From positions 1 through 64,000 of the forward strand of contig NZ_JALDYX010000014.1 in assembly GCF_024267675.1 (NCBI RefSeq): DNA of 64,000 nucleotides, in the 5' to 3' direction. Under the pieces are notes generated by a model, which was given only the letters and a program-made list of their open reading frames with translations, searched no databases and was not told where the DNA came from. Source of the DNA: Marinobacterium sedimentorum. GTDB taxonomy: Bacteria; Pseudomonadota; Gammaproteobacteria; Pseudomonadales; Balneatricaceae. Both the position numbers and the translations under genes were made by a program. Positions 8,775-17,521 of this stretch are shown here, piece by piece (the first letter of the stretch is position 1; every line of letters begins with the position of its first letter).

Positions 8775-8984
8775 TCAACCCCCTGCCAGCATAAGGGCCA
8801 AACGCACCAGCAAAATAACGCTGGCTACAAATAATGCCACCATCAGCACGCCCGTCAGCAGATAGCGCAGTGGCGAGCCAGACGAAAAATCTTCTTGTCG
8901 GTTACGTTCCGACTGGACGCCAAACATCGCGGCCAGCGCACTGAATGCAGCCTTGAGCAGCCCGTTTTTTTTAGGATTCGACAT
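8775..8984 (-). CDS. Small membrane protein, DUF2970-like
   Basis: 69 residues: a polar N-terminal half (MSNPKKNGLLKAAFSALAAMFGVQSERNR region) and a single strong C-terminal transmembrane helix (about 45-66). The start at 8984 is preceded by GGGAGG at 6 bases; a longer reading frame exists but has no ribosome site. The pattern resembles DUF2970 proteins, which are often beside cox genes. It lies 120 bases upstream of ctaC in the same direction and could be the first gene of that transcript. Function unknown. Confidence 0.65.
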   Translation of the reverse strand: MSNPKKNGLLKAAFSALAAMFGVQSERNRQEDFSSGSPLRYLLTGVLMVALFVASVILLVRLALMLAGG

Positions 8985-9142
8985 TTGGCGCCTCCCTTTT
9001 ACATCAGTAATGGATGCTAAAGGTATAGCCGAAGCCCGCCGACTTGTGAGCCGCCGCAGGCTTGCCATGACTGTGTATAACCTGAATCAGACCACGGCAT
9101 GCCTTTAAAGGAGAGCGAAAACGGGAGGAAATGAAAAGAGGA

Positions 9143-9173
9143 AAAACAGGCGGCTATCAAGGATTGAGCCGCC
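9143..9173 (-). terminator. Intrinsic terminator after msrPQ
   Basis: On the minus strand GGCGGCT (9173-9167) pairs with AGCCGCC (9155-9149), loop of 11, followed by TGTTTTTCC. It lies 24 bases beyond the msrQ stop and ends the leftward msrP-msrQ transcript. Confidence 0.7.
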
Positions 9174-9196
9174 AGGAACAGGCCGCGGAGATTACC

Positions 9197-9820
9197 TCAG
9201 CGGCTTTTTCGCTTTAAGGAATTGCGTCGCATCCAGATACGATAGCCCAGCAATGCGGCCAGGATTACGCCATAAAGCAACTGATCTCCAAAAGAACTAC
9301 GAATCTGCCAGATAAAATGCACCATGGCCAGCAAGGCGATCACATACACCAGGCGGTGCAGTTTGACCCAGCGCGCACCCAGGCGACGCTGCATGCCACG
9401 GGTTGAAGTAATACCCAGCGGGATCAGCAGCAAAAAGGCCAGCGAGCCCACCACTATATAGGGCCGTTCACTCAGTTCACGCAGCAGCAGATCCGGGCGC
9501 CAACCCAGAATAAAGGTGGCGAAGGCAAGCAGGTGCACCATGGCATAGAAGAGCGTGTAAAGGCCCAGCATGCGACGGTAGCGCTGCAGCCAGCCCCAGT
9601 GAAAGATCCGTCGCAGCGGCGTCACCGCCAGAGTTATCCACAGCAGGCGCAGCGTCCAGAGCCCGGTGAACTTGACGATCGCCTGGGCTGGATCAGCCCC
9701 CAGATTCATACTCCATGCCTGCTCGAACAGCCATGCCAGCGGCAGCAACGGCAGCAGAAACACCAGCCACCAGAGTACATAGGGTTTCAGGGCAGTAGCC
9801 CTGATGCCTGTCAGAACCAT
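9197..9820 (-). CDS. msrQ: Heme-binding membrane subunit MsrQ
   Basis: 207 residues with six transmembrane segments of the ferric-reductase-like domain. Conserved histidines lie in [18 protein letters not shown] and LAMVHFIWQ, where b-type heme ligands are expected. MsrQ passes electrons from the quinone pool or a flavin reductase to the periplasmic MsrP, which repairs oxidised methionines in envelope proteins. The start overlaps the end of msrP by 10 bases, as is usual for this pair. Confidence 0.93.
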   Translation of the reverse strand: MVLTGIRATALKPYVLWWLVFLLPLLPLAWLFEQAWSMNLGADPAQAIVKFTGLWTLRLLWITLAVTPLRRIFHWGWLQRYRRMLGLYTLFYAMVHLLAFATFILGWRPDLLLRELSERPYIVVGSLAFLLLIPLGITSTRGMQRRLGARWVKLHRLVYVIALLAMVHFIWQIRSSFGDQLLYGVILAALLGYRIWMRRNSLKRKSR

Positions 9821-10818
9821 TGCTGTAGATCCATGCCGCTGTACAGACCGGCAACTTCGTCGGCATAGCCGTTAAAAGGCTGAGTGTCGATGATATTGGG
9901 AGAAAACAGTGATGAGGGCAGGCGCCGCTCAGTTGCCTGACTCCAGCGCGGGTGGTCAACAGCCGGATTCACATTGGCGTAGAAGCCATATTCACCCGAG
10001 GCAGTGCGATTCCAGGATGTACCCGGCATGTCTTCCACCAGGCGAATCTTGACGATCGACTTGATGCTCTTGAAGCCGTATTTCCATGGCACCACCAGCC
10101 GAAAGGGTGCGCCGTTTTGCGGCGGCAGAGCATTGCCGTACAGCCCCACCGCCAGCAGCGTGAGCGGATGCATGGCTTCATCCATGCGCAGGCCTTCTAC
10201 ATAAGGCCAGGCCAGAGTCGAGAAGAACGACCGCTGCCCGGGCATCTGTTCAGGATCCTGCAATGTAGTGAATTCGACATATTTGGCTTTGGACGTGGGC
10301 TCAAAACGCTTGAGCAGATCGCCCAGCGGAAAGCCCATCCAGGGAATGACCATGGACCATGCTTCAACGCAACGCAGTCGATAAATACGCTCTTCCAGCG
10401 CGTGGGGCCTGAGCAGATCTTCGAGGTTGTAAACACCCGGTTTGTTGACCTCACCGGCAATCTCGACCTTCCAGGGATCGGTTTTGAATCCCTGCGCCTT
10501 GCGCGACGGATCCTGCTTGCCGAGCCCGAATTCATAGAAATTGTTGTGGGTAATGATATTGCCGTACGGCGCGGGTTTTTCGTCGCTGGAAAAAGCCTCA
10601 TTGCGGACACTGTCACGCAGTGCGCCCTGCAGCCAGTCGGGCCCGGGATACTGCGGCTGATCCTTGTCCAGGCTGTAGGCCGGTATCGCCGAGGCCCCCT
10701 CGGTTAATGCCAGCGCCGTGGTCCCGGCCAGGCCCTGCAGAAAACGACGCCGATTCACGTATACAGATTCTGGCGTGATTTCGGACGATTTGATCGGGGA
10801 TCTTCTTTTAATCAGCAT
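9811..10818 (-). CDS. msrP: Periplasmic protein-methionine-sulfoxide reductase, catalytic subunit
   Basis: 335 residues with a Tat signal peptide ([17 protein letters not shown], residues 22-38) and a sulfite-oxidase-fold molybdopterin domain. The molybdenum-ligand cysteine is in [14 protein letters not shown] near residue 150. It reduces both stereoisomers of Met-O in periplasmic proteins with electrons from MsrQ. It needs molybdenum cofactor, whose biosynthesis genes lie at 45-49 kb. The ATG is the only start that keeps the twin-arginine signal intact with a short n-region. The upstream 635-base gap holds repeats. Confidence 0.94.
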   Translation of the reverse strand: MLIKRRSPIKSSEITPESVYVNRRRFLQGLAGTTALALTEGASAIPAYSLDKDQPQYPGPDWLQGALRDSVRNEAFSSDEKPAPYGNIITHNNFYEFGLGKQDPSRKAQGFKTDPWKVEIAGEVNKPGVYNLEDLLRPHALEERIYRLRCVEAWSMVIPWMGFPLGDLLKRFEPTSKAKYVEFTTLQDPEQMPGQRSFFSTLAWPYVEGLRMDEAMHPLTLLAVGLYGNALPPQNGAPFRLVVPWKYGFKSIKSIVKIRLVEDMPGTSWNRTASGEYGFYANVNPAVDHPRWSQATERRLPSSLFSPNIIDTQPFNGYADEVAGLYSGMDLQQWF

Positions 10819-11017
10819 GTTCCGTTTCCTGCGTGAAATTCAGCAAATGGCCGGGCCCGGCGGGCACTGCGCTAAGTTAGCCCTGAGCCTAGAACCCCTG
10901 GCTGAACCTTCCCTGAAATTGCGTTAAATAGAACGGCGCACTAACAGCTCAGTTCAATGACATGGGTAATACTTTGCTGGTTTTGATCATATTACCAGGC
11001 GGGGCAGCAGAGTAATT

Positions 11018-11042
11018 GTGGGAGCCCGGTCTCCGGGCGAAT
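11018..11042 (+). repeat. REP-like palindromic unit
   Basis: GTGGGAGCCCGG, loop TCT, then CCGGGCGAAT. It has the same head (GTGGGAGC) and tail (GCGAAT/GGCGAAT) as the two units at 60872-60934, but with one stem pair inverted (C-G to G-C). The pattern is close to REP elements of Pseudomonas and relatives. Confidence 0.65.
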
Positions 11043-11121
11043 CTGGCGTTGTGTTTATTGGCTGCGGTGAAGTCGGGCGCGACGAGGCGGTTGGATAGTG
11101 CATATTGCGCCATGCTGGCGC

Positions 11122-11153
11122 GATACTTTCTTTGCTCGTGCAAAGAAAGTATC
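11122..11153. repeat. Perfect hairpin in a probable dispersed intergenic repeat
   Basis: GATACTTTCTTTG (11122-11134) and its exact complement CAAAGAAAGTATC (11141-11153) surround CTCGTG. Downstream sequence (CCAAAGAAAGCACGCCCCGAAG) resembles an intergenic repeat I recall from other gammaproteobacteria that often creates false short genes. The hairpin is seen; the family link is recollection. Confidence 0.55.
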
Positions 11154-11369
11154 CAAAGAAAGCACGCCCCGAAGAAGCCTATTCGCTGTGCTCTGAGATC
11201 ATTCGGCGGGCTGCGCTGACGGCACATCCATGTACCTCATCGCAGGCGCATCAGTCCCTGTTGCGCCCCTTCGGGCCAATTCACCGCATGACCTCAGTGC
11301 TCGCCGGCTTCATAAGGGGGAACAAGAGCCGCTCTGATGTTTCGGTGGCAGTGGGCAACTAGCATTGCG

Positions 11370-11393
11370 TAAATCGGCAATCCTGCCGATTTA
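11370..11393. terminator. Stem-loop downstream of pssA
   Basis: TAAATCGGCA (11370-11379) and TGCCGATTTA (11384-11393) form a perfect 10-bp stem with a four-base loop. There is no long T tract, so termination would depend on the A/T base of the stem. It lies 60 bases after the pssA stop. Confidence 0.45.
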
Positions 11394-11453
11394 TCGCTTT
11401 AAAAGCACAGAGATCCGCCAATCATCACGCCGCCAGAAAGCGAAACAGCCTCC

Positions 11454-12203
11454 TCAGAGTGCCTTGCGCTTGCGCCACAGCCACAGCAGCGGGCCGGACA
11501 GCATGTACAGCAGGAACAGCAGCCACAGGAAGGTCGCAGGACTGATGGAGATAACCCCTATCACCAGTACAATACCGGCCAGAATCATAAAGGGTACTTT
11601 GCCTTTGAAATCCACTTCCTTGAAGCTGTAATACAGCACGTTGCTGACCATCAGCAAACCGCAGCAGGCCACAAAAGCCGCAACTACATAGGCCAGTGGC
11701 CCTGGCTCCACCTCGAATTCCGAGCAGGCCCAGACGAGACCGGCCACCGCCGCCGCCGCCGCAGGGCTGGGCAAGCCGATAAAGTATTTTTTGTCGACCG
11801 AGCCGATCTGGGTATTGAAGCGCGCCAGCCGCAGGGCCGCGCAGGCCACGTAGATGAATGCGGCAAACCAGCCGATCTTGCCTACGGTGTCCAGTGCCCA
11901 GGTGAAGGCCACCAGCGCCGGCGCCACGCCAAAGGACACCATATCCGACAGCGAATCGTATTCGGCGCCGAACTGACTGCTGGTATTGGTCATGCGGGCC
12001 ACGCGACCGTCGAGTCCATCAAGTACCATGGCAACAAAAATGGCGATGGCCGCATTGACGAAATCACCATTCATGCCAGCGATTACTGCGTAAAAACCCG
12101 AAAAAAGGGCCCCCGTTGTGAACAAGTTTGGCAGCAGGTAGATGCCCCGACTACGGGGAGGCTGTTCGTCGTCACAGGGTGGAGCATGTTCGTCCGTCAT
12201 CAT
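11454..12203 (-). CDS. pssA: CDP-diacylglycerol-serine O-phosphatidyltransferase
   Basis: Makes phosphatidylserine, the precursor of phosphatidylethanolamine. The 249-residue integral membrane protein carries the CDP-alcohol phosphotransferase motif in DGLDGRVARMTNTSSQF followed by GAEYDSLSD (about residues 60-88), giving the aspartates that bind Mg and CDP. This is the membrane, subclass-II type, not the E. coli phospholipase-D-like type. The reading frame opens with ATGATG; AAGAGAG just upstream is better spaced for the second Met. It stands alone, with a dispersed element 70 bases upstream. Confidence 0.92.
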   Translation of the reverse strand: MMTDEHAPPCDDEQPPRSRGIYLLPNLFTTGALFSGFYAVIAGMNGDFVNAAIAIFVAMVLDGLDGRVARMTNTSSQFGAEYDSLSDMVSFGVAPALVAFTWALDTVGKIGWFAAFIYVACAALRLARFNTQIGSVDKKYFIGLPSPAAAAAVAGLVWACSEFEVEPGPLAYVVAAFVACCGLLMVSNVLYYSFKEVDFKGKVPFMILAGIVLVIGVISISPATFLWLLFLLYMLSGPLLWLWRKRKAL

Positions 12204-12272
12204 CTCTCTTCAGTGGTCGATTCAGTTGGGCTCATTCTACAGGTGCCGCCTCCCTGCTGTCACCGCCCCGTT

Positions 12273-12435
12273 AGGAGGCTGTCCGACAACACTCGACCTA
12301 CTGCGAACCACCTGAGCTTGGCTGATTTTGGTGCTTTTTTGCGTTAAATAGAACCACTATTCGCCTTAAAACACCGCCAAAACCGGCTCAAATCAGCCGG
12401 CTCTCGCTTCGGCCAGCATTCTCGGACGGCCTCCT
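12273..12435 (+). repeat. Dispersed ~160-bp inverted-repeat element, copy 1 (subfamily A)
   Basis: The ends AGGAGGCTGTCCGA (12273-12286) and TCGGACGGCCTCCT (12422-12435) are inverted repeats with one mismatch. The centre carries TTAAATAGAACCACTATTCG (12344-12363), which itself contains AATAG/CTATT around AACCA. Inner arms (GGCTGATTT and AAATCAGCC) also pair, so the whole unit can fold as a long hairpin. Also conserved with the other copies: CTACTGCGAA near the left end and CTCGCTTCGG near the right. It lies between the amidotransferase gene end and the pssA start. No coding capacity and no clear target duplication. Confidence 0.8.
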
Positions 12436-12460
12436 GCGGGTTCAAGCGCCGCCAGGACAA

Positions 12461-13219
12461 CTACGGCAGCAAGATCCGGTCGACAAATTTTCGCATCAGG
12501 CCGTTGGACTCCGGAGTCGCCTGCGCCGTTGCCAGCACCTGCTCCAGGTGAGCTGCGTCCTCGGTATAATGATCCCGGTAATGGGTGAGCCGCTCCACCA
12601 GCGTGGCTCTGTCCACCTCCGGGTGAAACTGGAAGGCCCAGAAAGGCTTGCCGCTGACCCGCAGCCCATGCACGCACTGTTCAGTAAAGGCCAGGCGCTC
12701 ACAACCGGGCGGTACCTGGGCCGCGTATTGCCGGTGTACCGATACGGCGGCGAAACCGTCGGGGCTGTCGTGCAGCAACGGATCCTCCCGCGCCGCCTCG
12801 GCCAGACGGATGGCCAGGGTGCCCATTTCAAAACCCTGTTCCCTGTGCTCAATCCGGCCACCGAGCGCCAGCACCGCAAGCTGAAAACCAAAACAGGATG
12901 CAAAGGTTGGCAGCGAAGTGGTAACCACATGGCGTAACAGCGTTTCACAGTGATGCACAAAGGGATAGCGCGCAGGCTCCAGCACATTGGCCTCGCTTGC
13001 CCCCCCCACCAGCAGGGCGTCGTAGCCATCGGCGACATCAGGGGAAAAGGTCGGCGTATGGAAAACATTGAGAATATCGATCTGTTCAGGCGCAAGGCCA
13101 CTGTAACTGGCGAAACTGCGGTGCTCTTCATCGCACACCTTGGCGTCGGTGCGGATTTGCATGAGTAACAGCCGCAGGTCGGATCTTCTTTTCATGAGTG
13201 CATCCATGGCCGATTGCAT
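12461..13219 (-). CDS. Class I glutamine amidotransferase-like protein
   Basis: 252 residues forming a stand-alone GATase1 domain. The nucleophile cysteine is in SCFGFQLA (about residue 109) and the His-Glu pair in FQFHPEV (about residue 199), so the triad looks complete. The layout resembles the GMP-synthase-like/GuaA-like amidotransferase proteins that act on unknown or gamma-glutamyl substrates. No synthetase partner is adjacent. Three in-frame Met codons (13219, 13207, 13195) compete as starts and none has a strong ribosome site; the first is used here. It ends 26 bases from a dispersed element. Confidence 0.75.
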   Translation of the reverse strand: MQSAMDALMKRRSDLRLLLMQIRTDAKVCDEEHRSFASYSGLAPEQIDILNVFHTPTFSPDVADGYDALLVGGASEANVLEPARYPFVHHCETLLRHVVTTSLPTFASCFGFQLAVLALGGRIEHREQGFEMGTLAIRLAEAAREDPLLHDSPDGFAAVSVHRQYAAQVPPGCERLAFTEQCVHGLRVSGKPFWAFQFHPEVDRATLVERLTHYRDHYTEDAAHLEQVLATAQATPESNGLMRKFVDRILLP

Positions 13220-13315
13220 GGCCGCTTACATGGGAATGTCCTGGCACGGGCGGCGCCGTCTGCAGGAACCAGTGATGAAATCACCAGACGTTTGCATAAC
13301 CCGCTGCGCAAGCGG

Positions 13316-14317
13316 TTACAGAAAGAGCCCCAGGTCGCAGCTGGACGAGCGTCCGATGCAGTGCCCATGCTGCACCAGCCAACGATCAGCCTGAGCCCGC
13401 CCGCGATCGCGCAGCGCTTCCAGAAAGTGTAGTCGGGTATCGTACTTGCTGGCCCGATCCAGACTTGCCAGCAGTTCATCGGATTCAATCAGATGCAACC
13501 GCAGGCGGCGCACCCTGCGCTCGAAGACACCCAGGGAAAAGGGAGTCTTGCGAATCTCGAACTGCATATAGCTGATGGCCCGCATCTCACGCAGATAGGT
13601 ACTTTGAAAGCCGAATTCGGCCACGCGCTCGCGAATCGCGGAGGCACTGACGGGCGTACCGACACGCATCAGCGGCTGCAGCAGGATGACCAGAACATCA
13701 TCGCTGACACAGTCGAAAACCAAGGGATAAATTGCCGGATTGCCACTGAAACCGCCATCCCAGTAATTGCGTCCGTCAACTTCGATGGCCTTGTGTAGCG
13801 TCGGCAGGCAGGCTGAAGCCAACAGATGATCCGTACTGATTTCAGTCTCTCGAAACAACCGCAGCTTGCCGGTTTGCACATCGGTCGCGGCAATAAAGAG
13901 CCGAATGGGCGATTCTGCCCGCAGGCGCTCGAAGTCTACAATCCGCTCAACCAGGGAGCGCAGCGGGTTTATGTCCAGCGGGTTGAGGTCATAGGGTGAC
14001 AGGTAATAACTCAACATCTGCATCCAGTCAGCCATCGACTCGCCCATACCCGCGGCAGGCAAGCCTTTCGGCAATTCCGGTAGCGCATGCAGGGAGACCT
14101 CGTGCCAGAATCGCGTCAGCATCTCGCGGGCACCGGCATGACCGCCCTGCTGCAGACCGCTGGCCAGCATCACCGCATTCATGGCTCCGGCGCTGGCGCC
14201 GCTGACACCATCAAATTGCAGCCTCGGCTCCTCCAGCAGTCGATCCAGCACACCCCAGGTAAAAGCCCCGTGGGCACCGCCGCCCTGCAACGCAAGATTA
14301 AGCTTTCGCGCTCCCAT
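13316..14317 (-). CDS. Patatin-like phospholipase
   Basis: 333 residues with a patatin domain: oxyanion-hole motif QGGGAHGAF (about residues 11-19), nucleophile serine in GASAG (about 40-44), and catalytic aspartate in WDGGFSGNPAIYP (about residues 191-203). No signal peptide is seen, so it is probably cytoplasmic. The family hydrolyses acyl ester bonds in lipids; some members are linked to polyhydroxyalkanoate or phospholipid turnover. GGAGG lies 5 bases before ATG. A 17-bp palindrome sits 19 bases upstream and may be an operator. Confidence 0.87.
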   Translation of the reverse strand: MGARKLNLALQGGGAHGAFTWGVLDRLLEEPRLQFDGVSGASAGAMNAVMLASGLQQGGHAGAREMLTRFWHEVSLHALPELPKGLPAAGMGESMADWMQMLSYYLSPYDLNPLDINPLRSLVERIVDFERLRAESPIRLFIAATDVQTGKLRLFRETEISTDHLLASACLPTLHKAIEVDGRNYWDGGFSGNPAIYPLVFDCVSDDVLVILLQPLMRVGTPVSASAIRERVAEFGFQSTYLREMRAISYMQFEIRKTPFSLGVFERRVRRLRLHLIESDELLASLDRASKYDTRLHFLEALRDRGRAQADRWLVQHGHCIGRSSSCDLGLFL

Positions 14318-14335
14318 AACCGCCTCCGGTTAAAA

Positions 14336-14352
14336 TTTGTGCACTGCACAAA
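14336..14352. promoter_or_regulatory. Palindromic operator candidate upstream of patatin gene
   Basis: TTTGTGCACTGCACAAA: 8-bp perfect arms around one base, 19 bases before the patatin ATG, followed leftward by an A/T-rich stretch that could be the -10 region. It has the size of a homodimeric repressor site; no regulator gene is adjacent. Confidence 0.45.
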
Positions 14353-14420
14353 CTTGACAGCTAGACGCGGCGAAGTCAAAAGAATACCCGGTGACAATAG
14401 TGTAAGACGTGGCAGCAGAT

Positions 14421-17400
14421 TCAGTGGAAATCCCGGGAACGCAGTGCCAGCGCCTGCCAGCAGGGGGTAATATCGGTCAAACGCCCGGCAACGACATGAA
14501 TAATATTCCCCTCGCGCTCCAGCACTCCCGACACCTGCAACAGCCGAGCTCCAAGCAGCGCCTGACGCTGCGCTGCAGCAGTATTGCGCCAGACCACCAG
14601 ATTCACCTGCCCGGTTTCATCTTCAAGGGTCACAAAGGTCACCCCCGCGGCAGATCCCGGCCGCTGCCGGTTGGTGACGATGCCTGCCACCCGCACCAGC
14701 TGCCCGGGCCTGCAGGTCTCAAGCTGCTGCGCACTCAGGCAGCCCCTGAGCGAATTCCTCTCACGCAACAGTGCCATCGGATGGCGCCCCAACGTCAGCC
14801 CAAGATGGCGAAAGTCCTCTTCCAGATCCGCCTTCTCCTCCGGTGCATCAAGCTGCACAGCACCACTTTCGGCTACCCGGGCATCCCCCAGCGCCAGCGC
14901 AGGATCCTCAGCCAGCAGCTCCCAGCGCGCCTGGTAACGATGGTGCACCACAGCATTCAGCGCACCGGACGCCGCCAGCAGATCCCAGCTGCCGCGATCC
15001 AGTTGCATGCGCGCCTGGGCATCGGCGACCGAAACAAAGCGCCCTGCCTGCCGGCCCCGGAGCACAGTGTCTGCGGCCTTGCGGGACAGTCGTTTAATCA
15101 TCCGCAATCCCAGGCGCAGTGCCCCGTCTGGCTCCAGCACTGAGTCCCAGAGACTGCAATTAATGTCCACCCCGCGCACAGTCACGCCCTGTCGCCGGGC
15201 GTCCTGCACCAGCTGTGCCGGTGAATAGAACCCCATGGGCTGACTGTTCAGCAAGCCACAGCAGAACGCCGCCGGCTCATGGCATTTGAGCCAGGCCGAC
15301 ACATACACCAGCAGGGCAAAGCTGGCGGCGTGGGATTCGGGAAAACCGTACTCCCCGAAGCCTTCAATCTGACGACAGATGCGCTGGGCAAACTCTTCGC
15401 TGTAACCCCGCGCCAACATCCCCGCCAGCAGCTTTTGCTGATACACGGCAATAGTACCGCTGCGCCGCCAGGCCGCCATGGCGCGACGCAACTGATCCGC
15501 TTCGCCGGCGGAAAATCCGGCGGCCACCACCGCCAGGCTGATCACCTGCTCCTGAAAAATGGGCACACCCAGAGTACGCTCCAGCACTTGACGTATGGCG
15601 TCGCCGGGATAGCTCACGGACTCAAGGCCCGCGCGCCGCTTCAGGTAGGGGTGCACCATATCCCCCTGAATAGGCCCTGGCCGTACTATGGCCACCTGCA
15701 CGACAAGATCGTAGTAACAGCGTGGCTGCAACCGCGGCAGCATATTCATCTGCGCCCTGGACTCCACCTGGAACACGCCCATGCTCTGGGCCCGCGAGAG
15801 CATGTCATACACCCGTGGATCTTCCCGCGGAATGTCCTGCATGCGCAGCTCCTTGCCATCCCGCGCCGACAACATCGCCAGCGTCTTGCGCACTGCGCTG
15901 AGCATCCCCAGCGCCAGCACATCCACTTTCAGCAAGCCAAGACTTTCCAGATCGTCCTTGTTCCACTGAATCAGGCTGCGGTCTTTCATCGCAGCATTTT
16001 CCACTGGCACCAGTTCCGACAGCGGGCCTGCCGAAATGACAAAGCCGCCGACATGCTGCGACAGATGACGGGGAAAACCGATGATTTCGTCCACCAGCTG
16101 CAGCAAAAACTCAAACTGCGGCCCAGGTTCCGCGCCGCCGCATCTACGCAGCTGCCCGAGCCACTGCTGGTAATCCGCACGCTGATCCAGCCGGCTGCAC
16201 AACCAGTTCAGATAAGCGGTATCCAGCCCCAGGGCCTTGCCGACATCCCGCAATGCGCTGCGCCGGCGGTAACATATCACCGTAGCCGCAATCCCCGCCC
16301 GCTCCCGGCCATAACGGCGATAGATGTACTGAATCACCTCTTCACGCCGCTCATGTTCAAAATCGACATCAATATCGGGCGGTTCGGCCCGCTCCCGCGA
16401 GATAAAACGCTCGAACAGCATGTTGACCTGGCGCGGGTCCACCTCGGTAATATGCAGGCAATAGCACACCACCGAGTTAGCCGCCGAGCCACGCCCCTGA
16501 CACAGAATGCCCTGGTCACGGGCAAAGCGGACTATATCGTCGATGGTGAGAAAATAATGTTCGTATTGCAGCTCGGCGATAAGCGCCAGCTCATGTTCGA
16601 TCTGGCGTGCGATGGCAGCCGGCATGCCCTCAGGGAAACGCAGTGCAGCGCCCTCCTCCACCCGCTGAGCCAGCCACTGGCCGGCATTTTTGCCGCTGGG
16701 CACCAGCTCGGCCGGATACTCATAGCGCAGCTCCCCCAGATCAAAGCGACAGCGCTCGGCAATGCGCAGCGTTTCAGCCCGCATTTCGGCTGTGTACAGG
16801 CGCCTGAGCTTGTTGAGGGAGCGCAGGTGCCGCTCGGCGTTGCCTTGCAACCTAAAGCCGGCCTGACTCACAGGCACACCCAGACGTATGGACGTCAGCA
16901 CATCCTGCAATCGCTGCCGGCCAGGCAAGTGCATCAGTACCGCACTGGCACAGACCATTGGCAACTCTATCTGCCGGGCCAGTGCCTGCTGTTGCCCGTA
17001 GCGCGCAGCATCCTCCGCCACCAGCAACCGCTCGATCAGTACCCAGCAGCGCCCGACAAAACGCCCGGACAGCTCAGCCCCTCGCTCGGCGGCCAGGGCC
17101 ATATCCGCGCCCGGACGATACAGCAGCAGACAGTCCGGCTGCGGCCCAAAGTCTGACCACTCGATCTGGTACTGCCCCTTGGTCGCGCGCCGGCGCGCCC
17201 GGGTGATCAACTCACACAGCTGTGCATAGCCCCGTCGATTTTGCGCCAGCAGCAGCACCCGCTCATCCTGCAGGCGAAATTCGGAGCCGACGATCAGCTG
17301 CAGCCCAGTTTCCCGGCAGGCCTCCCAGGCCCGCACGACACCGGCCACCGAACACTCATCGGTCAGGGCCAGTGCGCGGTAGCCCAGTTCACTGGCCCGT

Positions 17401-17498
17401 TGCACCAGCTCTTCGGGATGGGAAGCGCCGCGCAGAAAGCTAAAGCAGCTCAAACAGTGCAGCTCGGCGTACTCCTGCACCACAGGATCAAACCCCAT
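14421..17498 (-). CDS. dnaE2: Error-prone DNA polymerase (DnaE2/ImuC)
   Basis: 1025-residue C-family polymerase of the SOS mutasome. An N-terminal PHP domain (about 9-200; LHCLSCFSFLRGAS at the start) is followed by the polymerase core with the catalytic aspartates in PDIDVDFEHERREE (about 375-388), helix-hairpin-helix regions, and a C-terminal OB fold (VRVAGIVTNRQ to VTLEDETGQVNLVVW). It lacks the long C-terminal tail of DnaE1. It does translesion synthesis together with ImuB and ImuA. It lies 23 bases after imuB and belongs to the same LexA-controlled transcript. Confidence 0.94.
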   Translation of the reverse strand: MGFDPVVQEYAELHCLSCFSFLRGASHPEELVQRASELGYRALALTDECSVAGVVRAWEACRETGLQLIVGSEFRLQDERVLLLAQNRRGYAQLCELITRARRRATKGQYQIEWSDFGPQPDCLLLYRPGADMALAAERGAELSGRFVGRCWVLIERLLVAEDAARYGQQQALARQIELPMVCASAVLMHLPGRQRLQDVLTSIRLGVPVSQAGFRLQGNAERHLRSLNKLRRLYTAEMRAETLRIAERCRFDLGELRYEYPAELVPSGKNAGQWLAQRVEEGAALRFPEGMPAAIARQIEHELALIAELQYEHYFLTIDDIVRFARDQGILCQGRGSAANSVVCYCLHITEVDPRQVNMLFERFISRERAEPPDIDVDFEHERREEVIQYIYRRYGRERAGIAATVICYRRRSALRDVGKALGLDTAYLNWLCSRLDQRADYQQWLGQLRRCGGAEPGPQFEFLLQLVDEIIGFPRHLSQHVGGFVISAGPLSELVPVENAAMKDRSLIQWNKDDLESLGLLKVDVLALGMLSAVRKTLAMLSARDGKELRMQDIPREDPRVYDMLSRAQSMGVFQVESRAQMNMLPRLQPRCYYDLVVQVAIVRPGPIQGDMVHPYLKRRAGLESVSYPGDAIRQVLERTLGVPIFQEQVISLAVVAAGFSAGEADQLRRAMAAWRRSGTIAVYQQKLLAGMLARGYSEEFAQRICRQIEGFGEYGFPESHAASFALLVYVSAWLKCHEPAAFCCGLLNSQPMGFYSPAQLVQDARRQGVTVRGVDINCSLWDSVLEPDGALRLGLRMIKRLSRKAADTVLRGRQAGRFVSVADAQARMQLDRGSWDLLAASGALNAVVHHRYQARWELLAEDPALALGDARVAESGAVQLDAPEEKADLEEDFRHLGLTLGRHPMALLRERNSLRGCLSAQQLETCRPGQLVRVAGIVTNRQRPGSAAGVTFVTLEDETGQVNLVVWRNTAAAQRQALLGARLLQVSGVLEREGNIIHVVAGRLTDITPCWQALALRSRDFH

Positions 17499-17521
17499 AT
17501 ATCAGGCCCCACATAGCACGT

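Larger units (their letters stand above)
10819..11453. other. 635-bp intergenic region with repeats
   Basis: No convincing gene lies between msrP and pssA, both leftward. The region contains a 14-bp match to the core of the dispersed element (10921-10934), a REP-like hairpin (11018-11042), a perfect 13-bp-arm hairpin within a longer conserved-looking stretch (11122-11153), and a stem-loop below pssA (11370-11393). Short open frames across 11016-11362 have no ribosome sites and coincide with the repeat sequence, so I do not call them. Confidence 0.6.

Noticed and set aside
9131..9217. 28-codon frame after GGGAGGAA, antisense to the msrQ end
   Set aside because: Good ribosome site, but the frame runs through the msrQ terminator hairpin and the coding end of msrQ; no family; probably chance.
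11105..11362. Short basic frame in the 11-kb intergenic repeat
   Set aside because: Coincides with the hairpin repeat and has no start signal; typical false gene.
15279..17156. 625-residue open frame opposite dnaE2
   Set aside because: Mirror frame caused by GC-rich codon bias in dnaE2; composition is His/Gln/Arg-rich without domain.
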